Source: Azohydromonas australica DSM 1124
GTDB lineage: Bacteria; Pseudomonadota; Gammaproteobacteria; Burkholderiales; Burkholderiaceae_C
Direction: 5' to 3'
Length of the DNA stretch: 64,000 nucleotides
Assembly: GCF_000430725.1 (NCBI RefSeq)
Contig: NZ_KE387210.1
Location: forward strand, 117,689-181,688
Each line of letters begins with the position of its first letter. Positions within the stretch are counted from its first letter, which is position 1. A program made the position numbers and the translations under genes. Of this stretch, positions 24,594-33,437 are shown piece after piece. Under the pieces are notes generated by a model. That model saw only the letters and a list, made by a program, of their open reading frames with translations, ran no database searches and was not told the DNA's origin.

Positions 24594-25489
24594 CAGCGGG
24601 CTGGCCCGATTTCCTGGACGAGTATGTCGGCCAGGCTTTGGCTGAGCAGGTTGGGCTGCAGCGGAAGAATGAGGGCGCAGGATGATTTTGCGTCCTCGTC
24701 GCTGAGCGGCACGAAACTGATGCCATGCCCGCCCAATGCCGTCATCCGTTCCGGAATGATGGCGATGCCACGCCCGGCCGCCACGAGCGCCAGCATGGAG
24801 GTCTTGGGGGAAATGATGCGTGCCGGGCTGGGCACGAAACCGCGTTTCAGGCACAGATCCATCACCACCCGGGCCAGGCCGCCGCGTTCGCGATAGACGG
24901 CCGACACGAATTTCTCGTTCTGCAGGCTGGCGACGGTGGTGCTGGGCTGCTTCGCGGACGGGTGATTTTCCGGAAAGGCCACCCACAAGCGCTCGGCGGC
25001 CAGTTCGAAGAATCCGACCCGCGCGTCGCGGTGCAATACCGGCAGGCGGATGACGCCCATATCCGCATGGCCGCTGGCCACCTCCGAAACCTGCTGTTCG
25101 GACGAGGCCCGGTCCAGCTCGATGCGGGCCTTGGGGCATTTTTCAGCGAAGCGGTCCAGTGCCGGCATCAGGCCGGCGAGCGGAATGGTGCTGGAGTGAA
25201 GCAGCCGCAGCACGCCGGCCTCGCCGCGGGCCAGCTGCCGCCCATCCTCGGCGGCGCCTGCCAGCGTGTGCGCGATGGAGCTCACCCGCTCCTGGTAGAG
25301 CACGCCGGCGGGCGTCAGCCGCACGCCCCGCGCCTGCCGCTCGAACAGCAGGAAACCCAATTCTTCCTCCAGCTGCGAGATCTGCCGGCTCAGTGCGGAC
25401 TGGGCAATGAACAGCGCGGCGGCCGCCTGCGTGAAGCCGCCCAGCTCCGCCACGGTCAGGAAATACTGGACTTGCCGCAGGGTAGGCAT
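24593..25489 (-). CDS. LysR family transcriptional regulator
   Basis: A 298-residue LysR regulator. The N-terminal winged helix is textbook (LRQVQYFLTVAELGGFTQAA, then AQSALSRQISQLEEELG, then LLFERQARGVRLTPAG). Residues about 90-295 form the periplasmic-binding-like effector domain. It is divergent from a YdcZ-type small transporter 136 bases away, the usual arrangement for a LysR regulator and its target. The effector is unknown. A dyad lies 24 bases upstream of its start. Confidence 0.9.
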   Translation of the reverse strand: MPTLRQVQYFLTVAELGGFTQAAAALFIAQSALSRQISQLEEELGFLLFERQARGVRLTPAGVLYQERVSSIAHTLAGAAEDGRQLARGEAGVLRLLHSSTIPLAGLMPALDRFAEKCPKARIELDRASSEQQVSEVASGHADMGVIRLPVLHRDARVGFFELAAERLWVAFPENHPSAKQPSTTVASLQNEKFVSAVYRERGGLARVVMDLCLKRGFVPSPARIISPKTSMLALVAAGRGIAIIPERMTALGGHGISFVPLSDEDAKSSCALILPLQPNLLSQSLADILVQEIGPAR

Positions 25490-25512
25490 GCTGAAACGAG
25501 ATGGCTGCAGAG

Positions 25513-25527
25513 CAAATTTGGAATTTG
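25513..25527. promoter_or_regulatory. Dyad in the LysR/transporter divergent promoter
   Basis: CAAATT-TGG-AATTTG is a short inverted repeat in an A/T-rich patch between divergent genes, 24 bases from the LysR start. It is a candidate autoregulatory LysR site. Only symmetry and position support it. Confidence 0.35.
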
Positions 25528-25625
25528 TAGTGTATCGCGCACGCTTCCAAAATCACGCCATTCCTTGCTCAGCAGCCGCCTTGAATTCTCATGGGCGGGT
25601 ATCTGCACGCATCTTTGGAGTTTCC

Positions 25626-26078
25626 ATGTCGCCTGGTTTCCAAGTCTTTTCCTGCCTGCTGGCCGTCCTGGCCGGGATGAGCGTAGCGCTTCAGCAGGTG
25701 CTCAATGCCAACCTTCGTGCCCATTTGGGCTCACCGTGGTGGGCCGGCTCCGTGAGCTACTTGGTGGGTTTGGTGGTGATGTTGTCGGTGGCCTGGCTGG
25801 CACCGGGGCCGCGCTTCAGTGAATCCTTTGCCGGCGGTGCGCCCTGGATTTCATGGATCGGCGGATTGTTCGGCGCCATTTTCATCGCCATTGCGATCCT
25901 GATGGTGCCGCGCCTGGGCGCCGCCACCACGCTGGCCTTGATCGTGGTGGGCCAGATGATCGGCTCCCTGGTATTCGATCATTTCGGCCTGTTTGGAATG
26001 CAGCAGCAGCCGGCCAATATGGTTCGGCTGGCTGGGGCTGGGTTCCTGATTTTCGGGGTGGTTTTGGTGCGGGCTTGA
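25626..26078 (+). CDS. YdcZ-type (DUF606) small DMT-family transporter
   Basis: A 150-residue integral membrane protein with five hydrophobic helices, a length typical of the DUF606/YdcZ half-size DMT family. Markers are the N-terminal LAGMSVALQQVLNANLRAHL, PWWAGSVSYLVGLVV, PRLGAATTLALIVVGQMIGS and the final GAGFLIFGVVLVRA. Such proteins probably work as dimers to export small metabolites. The divergent LysR gene is its likely regulator. Confidence 0.85.
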   Translation: MSPGFQVFSCLLAVLAGMSVALQQVLNANLRAHLGSPWWAGSVSYLVGLVVMLSVAWLAPGPRFSESFAGGAPWISWIGGLFGAIFIAIAILMVPRLGAATTLALIVVGQMIGSLVFDHFGLFGMQQQPANMVRLAGAGFLIFGVVLVRA

Positions 26079-26124
26079 TGGAGGAATGGGCGGGCCGAGT
26101 ACCAACGCGAACCGCACCCTGCAC

Positions 26125-26143
26125 CGTCATTCCCGTGAAGGCG
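26125..26143 (+). repeat. Partial copy of the CGTCATTCCCGCG-type repeat
   Basis: GTCATTCCCGTGAAGGCGG matches the core of the repeats at 6038 and 6163 with one change, but the right arm is missing. It lies in the gap downstream of the YdcZ-type gene. Confidence 0.6.
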
Positions 26144-26213
26144 GAAAAGAAGCGTTGAACCGCAGCGGCGCCCCGACCCAGCGGGACGCCGCCGCGGCTG
26201 TCCGTCCCTCAGC

Positions 26214-27689
26214 TCAGCAGATCCGCCCCTCGCGCTCCATCAGCCACTCCGGCGCGTCCTGCAGCGCGACCGGGCGCAGGAAGCGGTCCAGCGCGGCGTA
26301 GCCCACTGAGGTGGTGAAAGGCTGCGTCGAGGACGGCCACGGGCCGCCGTGGTGCTGCGCCGCCGTCACCGCCACGCCCGTGGGCACGCCGGAGAACAGC
26401 ACCCGGCCCGCCACCTGCATCGCCGCGCGCACGATGCGCTGCGCCTCCTCGCCTGCAGTCTCCGCGCCCCACACCGTCACCGTCAGGCTGCCGCCCACGG
26501 CCTTGAGCACCTGCACCGCCTCGTCGGCCGACTTCACCTGCACCACCACCGCGGCCGGGCCGAACACCTCCTCGCGCAGCGCGTGGCTGCCGATGAAGGT
26601 CTCGGCGCTCGTCTCCACCAGCAGCGGCGTCGGGGCGATGGTCGTGGAGGCGTGGTCCACCGCCACCAGCGTCTTCACGCCCTCGTGGCCGGCCAGCCGC
26701 GCCACGCCGGCGTCGAAGGCCTTGCGCATGCCGGGCGTGAGCATCGCGTGCGGCGTCTGCGTTGCCAGCGCCTCGGCAAAGGCCTTCACGAAACCCTGCG
26801 AGGCCGCGTCCTGTTGCACCACGATCACGCCCGGGCTGGTGCAGAACTGCCCGCAGCCCATGGCGATCGAGCCCGCCAGCGTCTTGGCCAGCTCCGCGCC
26901 CTTGTCCGCCAGCGCGGAGGGCAGGGCCACCACCGGGTTGATCGAGCCCAGCTCGCCGTAGAAAGGGATCGGCTGCGCCCGCGCGTTGCACTCGGCCTGC
27001 AGCGCGGCGCCGCCGCGGAAGGACCCGGTGAAGGCCACGGCCTGGATCAACGGATGCCGCACCAGCGCTACGCCCAGCTCGATCGAGCCGCCCTGCACCA
27101 TCTGCAGCACGCCGGCGTCGAGCCCCTGCGCCGCGACCACGCCGCGCGCCAGCTCGAACACCTCGCGCGAGAGCTGCGGATGCGCCGGGTGCGCCTTCAC
27201 CACCACCGGGCAGCCGGCGGCCAGCGCCGAGGCGGTGTCACCGCCCAGCACGGAGAAGGCGAAGGGGAAGTTGCTGGCGGAGAACATCGCCACCGGGCCC
27301 ACCGGCACGCGCACGCGCGTCAGGCGCGGACGGCCCGCGGGCGGGGCACCGGCCACGGCCGGGTCGTCGGTGAAGGTGTAGGGCGCGCCGGCCTCCGCCT
27401 GGCTGGCGAAGCCGCGCAACTGGAACGCGGTGCGGTCGAGCTCGCCGTTGAGGCGCACGGGGCCCAGGCCCGTCTCGCGGTCGGCCAGCGTGACCAGCGC
27501 CTCGCGCCGGCCTTCCAGCGCATCGGCCAGGCCGCGCAGCAGCGCGGCGCGGGTGGCGGCGTCCGAGGCGGCCCAGCCGTCGGCGGCAGCGGCCGCGGCG
27601 GCCACGGCCGGGTTCATCGCTTCGACGGTGGTCTCGGCCAGCGGCTCGCCGAAGGCTTCGTGGGTGCGGGCGTCGATGGATTGCAGCAT
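26214..27689 (-). CDS. NADP-dependent aldehyde dehydrogenase, alpha-ketoglutaric semialdehyde dehydrogenase type
   Basis: A 491-residue aldehyde dehydrogenase starting at the ATG at 27689 (AGGAG upstream, MLQSIDARTHEAFGEPL). Catalytic elements are FSASNFPFAFSVLGGDTASA (cofactor region), FTGSFRGG, FYGELGSINPVV (general-base Glu) and MGCGQFCTSPG (nucleophilic Cys). The pattern fits the KGSADH branch that oxidises 2,5-dioxopentanoate to 2-oxoglutarate at the end of pentose or glucarate oxidation. No sugar-acid genes are adjacent, so the pathway is not confirmed by context. Confidence 0.85.
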   Translation of the reverse strand: MLQSIDARTHEAFGEPLAETTVEAMNPAVAAAAAAADGWAASDAATRAALLRGLADALEGRREALVTLADRETGLGPVRLNGELDRTAFQLRGFASQAEAGAPYTFTDDPAVAGAPPAGRPRLTRVRVPVGPVAMFSASNFPFAFSVLGGDTASALAAGCPVVVKAHPAHPQLSREVFELARGVVAAQGLDAGVLQMVQGGSIELGVALVRHPLIQAVAFTGSFRGGAALQAECNARAQPIPFYGELGSINPVVALPSALADKGAELAKTLAGSIAMGCGQFCTSPGVIVVQQDAASQGFVKAFAEALATQTPHAMLTPGMRKAFDAGVARLAGHEGVKTLVAVDHASTTIAPTPLLVETSAETFIGSHALREEVFGPAAVVVQVKSADEAVQVLKAVGGSLTVTVWGAETAGEEAQRIVRAAMQVAGRVLFSGVPTGVAVTAAQHHGGPWPSSTQPFTTSVGYAALDRFLRPVALQDAPEWLMEREGRIC

Positions 27690-27846
27690 GCGGGGCTCCT
27701 CGTGATCGTGAATCCGTGGTCCGAAATGGCATCGGCCCGGACAGGCCGGGCCGTGCAAGGGAGAACCCGCCAGCTTAGCCCCCGGTCGCCAGGGCGGCAG
27801 GGACGCTGTTCCGCATGCTGGGCTGCAGAGGGGTCAAGGGCCGGGC

Positions 27847-28380
27847 TCAGCGCCAGACCACGAGCGAGGTGTCGCCGAGCCAGCCGCTGCCGCCGAAGAC
27901 GGTGCTGGCCCAGACCTGGATGCGGTACGTGCCGGCGGGCAGTTGCACGCCGTTGGCATTGACGGTGTTCGTGCTCCAGCCGTCGTAGCCGGCCGTGCCG
28001 TTGGAGCTGCAGAAGGCATCGCTGCCGCCGGACGCGCCCGTCGGCGACAGCACCCGCACGGCGCCGGTGTTGACGTTGATGGCGCGGATCTCCAGCGACA
28101 CCCAGCTTTCATAGCCGGCGGCGTCGTTGGCGCACTCGGCGCTGTAGCTGACGATGAAACGCCCGCCGGCGGGCACGTTGAAGGTGGGCGTCAGGGTGGT
28201 TCCGTTCGGCGTCAGCGGCACCGCCGTGCCGGCGGCACCGAAGCCGAAGAAGTTGCCCTGGCGCGACATGGTCACCAGGATCTCGGCCTGCGCGGGTACT
28301 ACCGCGGCCAGGGCGGCCGCGCCGATCAGGCCGGCCAGCAGGGAACGGGTGGCGGCAGGGAAGCGGGTGAGCTTGGACAT
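27847..28380 (-). CDS. Secreted protein of unknown function
   Basis: A 177-residue exported protein. The ATG at 28380 gives MSKLTRFPAATRSLLAG and a signal peptide cut near PAQAE (residue about 33). The mature part is rich in Gly/Ser/Thr/Asn and beta-type text (NFFGFGAAGTAVPLTPNGTT, then RFIVSYSAECAND). It has two Cys (in SAECAND and DAFCSSN) that could pair in the periplasm, and ends AGTYRIQVWASTVFGGSGW. This looks like a beta-sandwich extracellular protein. I do not recognise the family. AAGGAGA lies upstream of the start. It appears monocistronic. Confidence 0.75.
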   Translation of the reverse strand: MSKLTRFPAATRSLLAGLIGAAALAAVVPAQAEILVTMSRQGNFFGFGAAGTAVPLTPNGTTLTPTFNVPAGGRFIVSYSAECANDAAGYESWVSLEIRAINVNTGAVRVLSPTGASGGSDAFCSSNGTAGYDGWSTNTVNANGVQLPAGTYRIQVWASTVFGGSGWLGDTSLVVWR

Positions 28381-28535
28381 GAGAGTCTCCTTGGCCGGGC
28401 AGGGGAGGACAGCCGCCGCGCGCATGCCCGGCCGGGCGCGGTGCTGCGGAAAAAGGAAGGGACAGCCCGGCCCGCGCCGCGCGCGTCATGCGCGGCGGCG
28501 GGTCGGTTCAGGTCGGGTCGAGGAGCGGGGCGCCG

Positions 28536-29153
28536 CTACCGCTGGTGCTGCTGCGGGTCCAGCGCGGCGTTCTGCTGGTAGAGCTGCTCGATGCCGTCGA
28601 GCTGCTCGCGCGCCTTGGCTTGCAGCGCGGTGTAGGGGATGCGCAGCACGGCCTGCAGCCCGGTGCGCAGCGCGTCGAGGTCGCCCGATTGCGCCTCGAT
28701 GTAGTTCTCGAAGGCCAGCAAGCGCACGCGCTCGGAGGGGTCCTGCGCCATGAGCTGCATCAGCTGGGTATCGGGCAGCGGCGCGCCCTCGGAGCGGGCC
28801 TGCACCAGCGCGTCGTAGCGCTGCTGCTCGCTGCCGGTGCGCAGCGCGCGCGCCAGGCGCTCGGCCGGCGCTTCGTCCCGTGGGGGCTGCGCCGGTGCCG
28901 CGATGGTGGCGGCAGCGGCGTCCTTGCCGGCACAGCCGGCCTGCCCGGCGCGCACGGGCCGCGCCGCCGCGGCAGGCTCCTCGGCCGGCTGCGGCCAGGA
29001 CAGCACCGACAGGCGCGATGAAGACGCCTCGGCCGGCGCGGCGGCAGTGGTGGCGGCGGGCTCGGGCGGCGCATCCGGTTCATGCAGCATCCAGCCCACG
29101 CCGCCCGATACCAGCGCCAGTGTCAGCGCGCCCAGTCCATGTACAGCGTTCAT
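28536..29153 (-). CDS. Single-pass membrane protein, paralogue A of a Burkholderiales-type family
   Basis: A 205-residue protein with AAGGAGA before its ATG. One N-terminal membrane helix (LGALTLALVSGGVGWMLH) is followed by an Ala/Pro-rich linker (residues 25-95) and a helical C-terminal domain (residues about 100-195). That domain aligns with the 33954-34613 product: both have GLQAVLRIP or ALQAVLRIP, AREQLD, and L-MA-DPS-x-VR. One Cys lies in QAGCAGKD. The function is unknown. Its topology places the helical domain in the periplasm. Similarity is also seen at DNA level, pointing to a recent duplication. Confidence 0.75.
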   Translation of the reverse strand: MNAVHGLGALTLALVSGGVGWMLHEPDAPPEPAATTAAAPAEASSSRLSVLSWPQPAEEPAAAARPVRAGQAGCAGKDAAAATIAAPAQPPRDEAPAERLARALRTGSEQQRYDALVQARSEGAPLPDTQLMQLMAQDPSERVRLLAFENYIEAQSGDLDALRTGLQAVLRIPYTALQAKAREQLDGIEQLYQQNAALDPQQHQR

Positions 29154-29570
29154 GCCGTCTCCTTGCTGCGGTTGCTGCCCGCGCGCCGGGCGGCGGGGCC
29201 TGGCGCATCGTCATTGCGTCACTGGGTTGCAGCCACCGGCGCAGCGGTTCAAGAGAATTCGCGCCGTGCCGCGCGGCCCGCGTGGCGCGCATGAATCCAA
29301 GGTAGGCGAGCGCCCGCAGCGCCGCCACCTCCATGCGGTGCAGCTCCTCGCCCCCTCTGCCGAGGCGGGGGCCTGGCGCCTTTGGGGCGGCGTGCTCGTC
29401 CGGCGGAGGGAGCCGCGGCCGTCCGGCGATACCCCCCGTGGAGGGGTTAAGAAATCTTGAGGATTTGTTGAGCCAGCATTTAAGAAACGGCCCCGGCGCG
29501 CCTTCCTACAGTCCGCTCCGTCGTGAACCCGCCCGCTGTCCGGGCAGCCGATGTGAGAAGGAGAAAGACG
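29154..29570. other. Intergenic region with inverted repeats, upstream of the E1 operon
   Basis: These 417 bases separate the divergent paralogue A gene and the membrane protein/E1 operon. GCCCCC and GGGGGC arms face each other around 29350-29372, and ACCCC/GGGGT around 29431-29447 precedes an A/T-rich patch (29448-29485) that probably holds the plus-strand promoter. No convincing open frame is present. Confidence 0.4.
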
Positions 29571-30062
29571 ATGTCGATCGCCACGCCCGCCGCGCGTCCC
29601 GCCGTTCCCATGGACGTCCACGCGCCCCCTTCGCCGGCCGCAGTGCCGGCGCGCCGCTGGTCGGCACTGAGCCTGGACGAGCGCCTGCTGCGCCTGGCCG
29701 TCCTCTACGCGCTGCTGGGCATCGGCATGGGCCTGGCCATGGCCATGTCGCACGACTTCACCAACAAGGGCGTGCACGTGCACGTGAACATGCTGGGCTG
29801 GGTATCGATGGCGCTCATGTCCATGGGCTACCGGCAGTTCCCGCGCATGGCGCGCAGCCCGCTGGCACGGGCTCACTTCTGGCTGCACGCCCTGGGCCTG
29901 CCGGTGATGGCGGCGGGCATCTGGATGGTGCTGCACCAGCTGCCCAACGCCGAGCCGGTGGTCGGCAGCGGCTCGCTGGCGGTGGCCGCGGCCTTCGCCT
30001 GTTTCGCGCTCAACGTCTGGATCAACGCCGTCAACCCCGTGACCGCCAAGGAGTCCGCATGA
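29571..30062 (+). CDS. Four-helix membrane protein with HVHVNMLGW motif (heme-copper oxidase subunit I-like fragment)
   Basis: A 163-residue integral membrane protein; GAAGGAGA precedes the ATG at 29571. After a Pro/Ala-rich N-terminus (residues 1-45) there are four hydrophobic helices. Helix 2 holds GVHVHVNMLGWVSMAL, and helix 3 has ARAHFWLHALGLPVM. This His-rich pattern resembles small proteins related to heme-copper oxidase subunit I, but a full oxidase is about three times longer. Heme binding is therefore possible but unproven. Its stop overlaps the ATG of the E1 alpha gene (ATGA), which ties it to that operon. Confidence 0.75.
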   Translation: MSIATPAARPAVPMDVHAPPSPAAVPARRWSALSLDERLLRLAVLYALLGIGMGLAMAMSHDFTNKGVHVHVNMLGWVSMALMSMGYRQFPRMARSPLARAHFWLHALGLPVMAAGIWMVLHQLPNAEPVVGSGSLAVAAAFACFALNVWINAVNPVTAKESA

Positions 30063-31000
30063 ACGCCGTCGAACTGCTGGAGCGGATGCTGCTCATCCGC
30101 GCCTACGAGGAGCGGGTGGCCGAGCTGCAGAAGCAGGGGCCCTTTCCCTCGACCTGCTCCTCGCAGGGCCAGGAGGCCAGCGCGGTGGGCCTGATGGCGG
30201 CATTGCGCCCGCAGGACCGCATCCTCACCAACCACCGCAGCACGGGCCACCTGCTGGCGCGCGGCGCCGACCCCGGGCGCGTCCTCGCCGAGGTGATGGG
30301 CAAGGCCGCGGGCTACTGCCAGGGCAAGAGCGGCTCGCTGCACATCTCGGCCAGGGAGCTGGGCGTGGTGCTGACATCCACCATCGTGGGCGGCGAGCTG
30401 TCCATGGCGCCCGGCGTGGCGCTGGCGATGAAGATGCGCCGCGAACCCGGCGTGGTGGCCTGCATCTTCGGCGACGGCGCGGCCTGCGAGGGCATCTTCC
30501 ACGAGGCGCTGAACCTGGCTTCGGTGTGGCAGCTGCCCATCCTGTTCGTGTGCGAGAACAACCAGTGGCAGGCCTTCGTGCGCCGCAAGGAGACCATGCG
30601 GACCGAGCACGTCAGCGACTGGGCCAAGGGCTACCCCATGCCCGCGCGCACGGTGGACGGCAACGACGTGGGCGCGGTGCTGGACGCGGCGCAGGCCGCC
30701 GTGGCGAGCATCGAGGCCGGCGAGGGCCCCTACCTGCTGGAAACCTGGACCTGGCGCCAGCGCGGCCACTACTCGGGCGACGACGAGGCCCACATCACGG
30801 CCGAGGAGCGCGCGCCCTGGCTGGAGCGCGACCCGATCCAGCGCCTGCGCCAGCACCTGCTGCACGAGGGCCTGCTGGACGCGGCCGGCGCCGACGCGCT
30901 GCAGGCCCGGGCCCGCGCGCGCATCGACGCGGCCGTGGCCTTCGCGCAGGAAGCGCCGTACCCGCGGCCCGAAGCGCTGCTCACCGACGTCTACGCCTGA
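30059..31000 (+). CDS. TPP-dependent 2-oxoacid/acetoin dehydrogenase E1 component, alpha subunit
   Basis: A 313-residue E1 alpha of the pyruvate/acetoin dehydrogenase type. The ATG at 30059 overlaps the previous stop. The thiamine diphosphate motif is GDGAACEGIFHEALN ending in CENNQW. The entry region TNHRSTGHLLARGADP and GYCQGKSGSLHIS matches AcoA-like proteins. The heterotetramer with the following beta subunit would decarboxylate a 2-oxo acid or acetoin and hand the acyl group to a lipoyl E2. No E2 or E3 gene is nearby. It might work with the cell's other E2, or pass electrons elsewhere. Confidence 0.88.
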   Translation: MNAVELLERMLLIRAYEERVAELQKQGPFPSTCSSQGQEASAVGLMAALRPQDRILTNHRSTGHLLARGADPGRVLAEVMGKAAGYCQGKSGSLHISARELGVVLTSTIVGGELSMAPGVALAMKMRREPGVVACIFGDGAACEGIFHEALNLASVWQLPILFVCENNQWQAFVRRKETMRTEHVSDWAKGYPMPARTVDGNDVGAVLDAAQAAVASIEAGEGPYLLETWTWRQRGHYSGDDEAHITAEERAPWLERDPIQRLRQHLLHEGLLDAAGADALQARARARIDAAVAFAQEAPYPRPEALLTDVYA

Positions 31001-31011
31001 AGGAGAGGCCC

Positions 31012-31995
31012 ATGAAAAGCTTGACCGCACAGCAGGCGCTGCACGAGGCGCTGCGCGAGGAGATGGCACGCGACGACGGCGTGCTGCTGATGGGCGAGGG
31101 CATGGCGACGCTGCGCCCGGACCTGGTGGAAGCCTTCGGCGCGGAGCGCGTGCGCAACACGCCGCTGTCGGAAGCCGCCATCGCCGGCTGCGCCGTGGGC
31201 GCCGCGGCCATGGGGCTGCGCCCGGTGATCGACCTCCTCTACGCGCCCTTCTTCACCTACGCCATGGACGCGCTGGTCAACAGCGCGGGCAAGCTGCGCT
31301 ACATGTCCGGCGGGCAGTTCAACTTTCCGCTGGTGGCGCTGGCGCAGACCGGCGCGGGCTGGGGCGTGGGCGCGCAGCACAGCCACAACCTGGAAGCGTG
31401 GTTCGTGCACAGCCCGGGGCTGAAGGTGGTGATGCCTTCCACGCCGGGGGACGTGAAGGGGCTGCTCAAGAGCGCCATCCGCGACGACAACCCGGTGGTG
31501 TTCCTGCTCGACATGACGCTGGGCTTCACGCCCGGCGAGGTGGCCGAGGAGCCGGAAGCCGCGCTGGTGCCGCTGGGCCTGGCCGCCGTGCGCCGCGCGG
31601 GGTGTGACGTGACGCTGGTGTCCTACTCCAAGAGCGTGGGCACCTGCCTGCAGGCGGCCGAGACGCTGGCGGGCGAGGGCGTGGAGGCCGAGGTGATCGA
31701 CCTGCGCACGCTCAAGCCGCTGGACATGGACACGGTGCTGCGCTCCGTGCGCCGCACCGGCCGTTTGGTGGTGGTGCACGAGGCCGGACCGCTGTGCGGC
31801 GTGGGCGCCGAGGTGGCCTGCGCGGTGGCGGAACAGGCTTTCCAAGCGCTGAAGGCCCCCGTGCGGCGCGTCACCAGCGCCGACGTGCCAACGCCGGCGA
31901 GCTTCGCGCTGGAGCAGGCGTTCGTGCCGCAGGCGGGGCAGGTGGCGGCGGTGGTGCGGGAGCTGATGGGTACGGCGGCGCTGGCGGCGGCTTGA
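31012..31995 (+). CDS. TPP-dependent 2-oxoacid/acetoin dehydrogenase E1 component, beta subunit
   Basis: A 327-residue E1 beta (transketolase pyrimidine-binding plus C-terminal domains); AAGGAGAGG precedes the ATG. Markers are NTPLSEAAIAGCAVGAAAMG (Glu contacting TPP), PVIDLLYAPFFTYAMDAL, GVGAQHSHNLEAWFVHSPGL and KPLDMDTVLRSVRRTGRLVV. It lies 11 bases after the alpha gene and completes the E1 pair. No lipoyl acyltransferase or lipoamide dehydrogenase follows; the next genes are on the other strand. Its stop codon is part of a hairpin shared with the convergent gene. Confidence 0.88.
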   Translation: MKSLTAQQALHEALREEMARDDGVLLMGEGMATLRPDLVEAFGAERVRNTPLSEAAIAGCAVGAAAMGLRPVIDLLYAPFFTYAMDALVNSAGKLRYMSGGQFNFPLVALAQTGAGWGVGAQHSHNLEAWFVHSPGLKVVMPSTPGDVKGLLKSAIRDDNPVVFLLDMTLGFTPGEVAEEPEAALVPLGLAAVRRAGCDVTLVSYSKSVGTCLQAAETLAGEGVEAEVIDLRTLKPLDMDTVLRSVRRTGRLVVVHEAGPLCGVGAEVACAVAEQAFQALKAPVRRVTSADVPTPASFALEQAFVPQAGQVAAVVRELMGTAALAAA

Positions 31996-32009
31996 GGCCG
32001 GTGGCCTCA
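31993..32009. terminator. Bidirectional hairpin spanning both convergent stop codons
   Basis: TGAGGCC-GGT-GGCCTCA is a perfect 7-pair stem. The first TGA is the stop of E1 beta, and the last TCA is the complement of the stop of the minus-strand PPOX/GAF gene. There is no U-run, so it may be a weak bidirectional terminator or a transcript-stabilising end. Confidence 0.45.
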
Positions 32010-33437
32010 CTCCACCAGCACCAGCCGCAGCGGCCGCTCCACCTCCAGCGCGAAGCGGCCGCGCCCGGTCTTGCGCATGCGCATGCAGTCGCTGCGCTCG
32101 GCCAGGCGGCGCTGCAGCAGCACCAGGCGCGCCTCCAGGTTGTCCGCGACCTCAGCCAATGCCAGTTGCGGGTCCAGCCGCAGCTCGCGGTTGCTGAACT
32201 GGTCGCGCCCCTCGCGCTGCAGCGCCTGCACCAGCCGCCACAGGATCGCGCCGGCCAGGCCCTTGATGAGGTAGTCCTCGTCCAGGAACACGCTGTGGTC
32301 CGCCCGGAAATACCGCACCTGCAGCGGCCGGGCCGCGGCGGGCGTGGGTGCAGCCATCCCGGCCTCGGCCGCAGCGGGCCGTTCCGGGGCCGAAGCGGCT
32401 TCGGCCACAGGCGCCGAAGCGGCGGGTGGCAGCGCTGCCGCCGCCTCCGCGCCCGGCTCGCACACCGCCTCTGCCGCGAAGCTGCGTGCCATCCAGCCGA
32501 ACTGCTGCGCCAGCACCTGCAGCAGGTCCTCGTCGTCGTAGCTGAAGCGCAGGTCCAGCGGGCTTTCGACGTAGAGCACGCCGTAGAGCGCCTGCCCGGC
32601 CAGGATCGGCACCGCCATCTGGCTGCGGCATTCGGCCAGGCCGGGCATGGGGATGGCGGTCTCCAGCTGGTGGTGCAGCCCCTGCGCGGCGGCGCTGTCG
32701 CGCACGGCCTTGCCGTAGGCGTACTCGCTGGTCATGTGCGAGATGCGGATGGGCGTGCGCTCGCGCGCGGCCACGCCGATCACGCCATGCCCCATCGGGA
32801 TCTCCGAGCCCACGCCCGAGGTCGCGTAGCCGCGGCTGGCCACGGTGAAGAGGCGCTCGCCGCACTCGTCGAGCTTGAGGATCATCTGGTGCTCGATGCC
32901 GCACTCGGCTTGCAGCGCGGTGAGCGTGTTGTCCAGCAGCTCGTCGAGGTCGCGGCTGGCGTCGAGCAGCGCGCAGGCGCGGCGCAGCCGCGGCAGGTGG
33001 TCCGCGGACGCGGGCACCGGCGCGGGCACCGGGCTGGGCACGGCGTCCACCTGCAGCACCTCGTAGACGTCCGCGCCCAGCAGTCTGAACACCTCGGCCA
33101 TGCCGGTGTGCGAGGCGATGCCCGCGAGCTTGGCCTTCATGCTCTCGAACAGGGCGCCGCTGGTCTCGGTGCGCAGGTAGCGCACGCGCAGCCGCCAGGA
33201 GTGGCCGCTGAAGGGATCGGCCACCTTCAGCACGGCCCAGGGGTTGGCCAGGATGTTGCGGCGGGTCTTGTTGAAGAACTGGAAGGTCAGCGCCACGTGG
33301 CGCTCGTCCACGTACTGCACCTGCGAGAGGTACGTGACGTTGGGCACGCCGTCGGGCGAGCAGGTGGCAAGCACGCTGGGCACGGCGCCTTCGAAGCAGT
33401 TGCGCAGCGGAGTGAGGCACACGGCGGCGTCCTTCAT
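32007..33437 (-). CDS. PPOX-fold + GAF + C-terminal winged-helix-like protein
   Basis: A 476-residue soluble multidomain protein; AAGGAGGAG precedes the ATG, which overlaps the upstream stop. Residues 1-130 are a pyridoxamine-phosphate-oxidase-like flavin-binding split barrel (VPSVLATCSPDGVPNVTYLS, then ALTFQFFNKTRRNI). Residues about 150-330 are a GAF domain (LLDNTLTALQAECGIEHQ, then GVIGVAARERTPIRISH, then GVLYVESPLDLRFSYDDEDL). An Ala/Pro linker leads to residues 390-476, a helical segment ending in GRGRFALEVERPLRL that resembles a winged-helix readout. It is probably a flavin- or redox-linked sensor. The DNA-binding assignment is tentative. Confidence 0.78.
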   Translation of the reverse strand: MKDAAVCLTPLRNCFEGAVPSVLATCSPDGVPNVTYLSQVQYVDERHVALTFQFFNKTRRNILANPWAVLKVADPFSGHSWRLRVRYLRTETSGALFESMKAKLAGIASHTGMAEVFRLLGADVYEVLQVDAVPSPVPAPVPASADHLPRLRRACALLDASRDLDELLDNTLTALQAECGIEHQMILKLDECGERLFTVASRGYATSGVGSEIPMGHGVIGVAARERTPIRISHMTSEYAYGKAVRDSAAAQGLHHQLETAIPMPGLAECRSQMAVPILAGQALYGVLYVESPLDLRFSYDDEDLLQVLAQQFGWMARSFAAEAVCEPGAEAAAALPPAASAPVAEAASAPERPAAAEAGMAAPTPAAARPLQVRYFRADHSVFLDEDYLIKGLAGAILWRLVQALQREGRDQFSNRELRLDPQLALAEVADNLEARLVLLQRRLAERSDCMRMRKTGRGRFALEVERPLRLVLVE

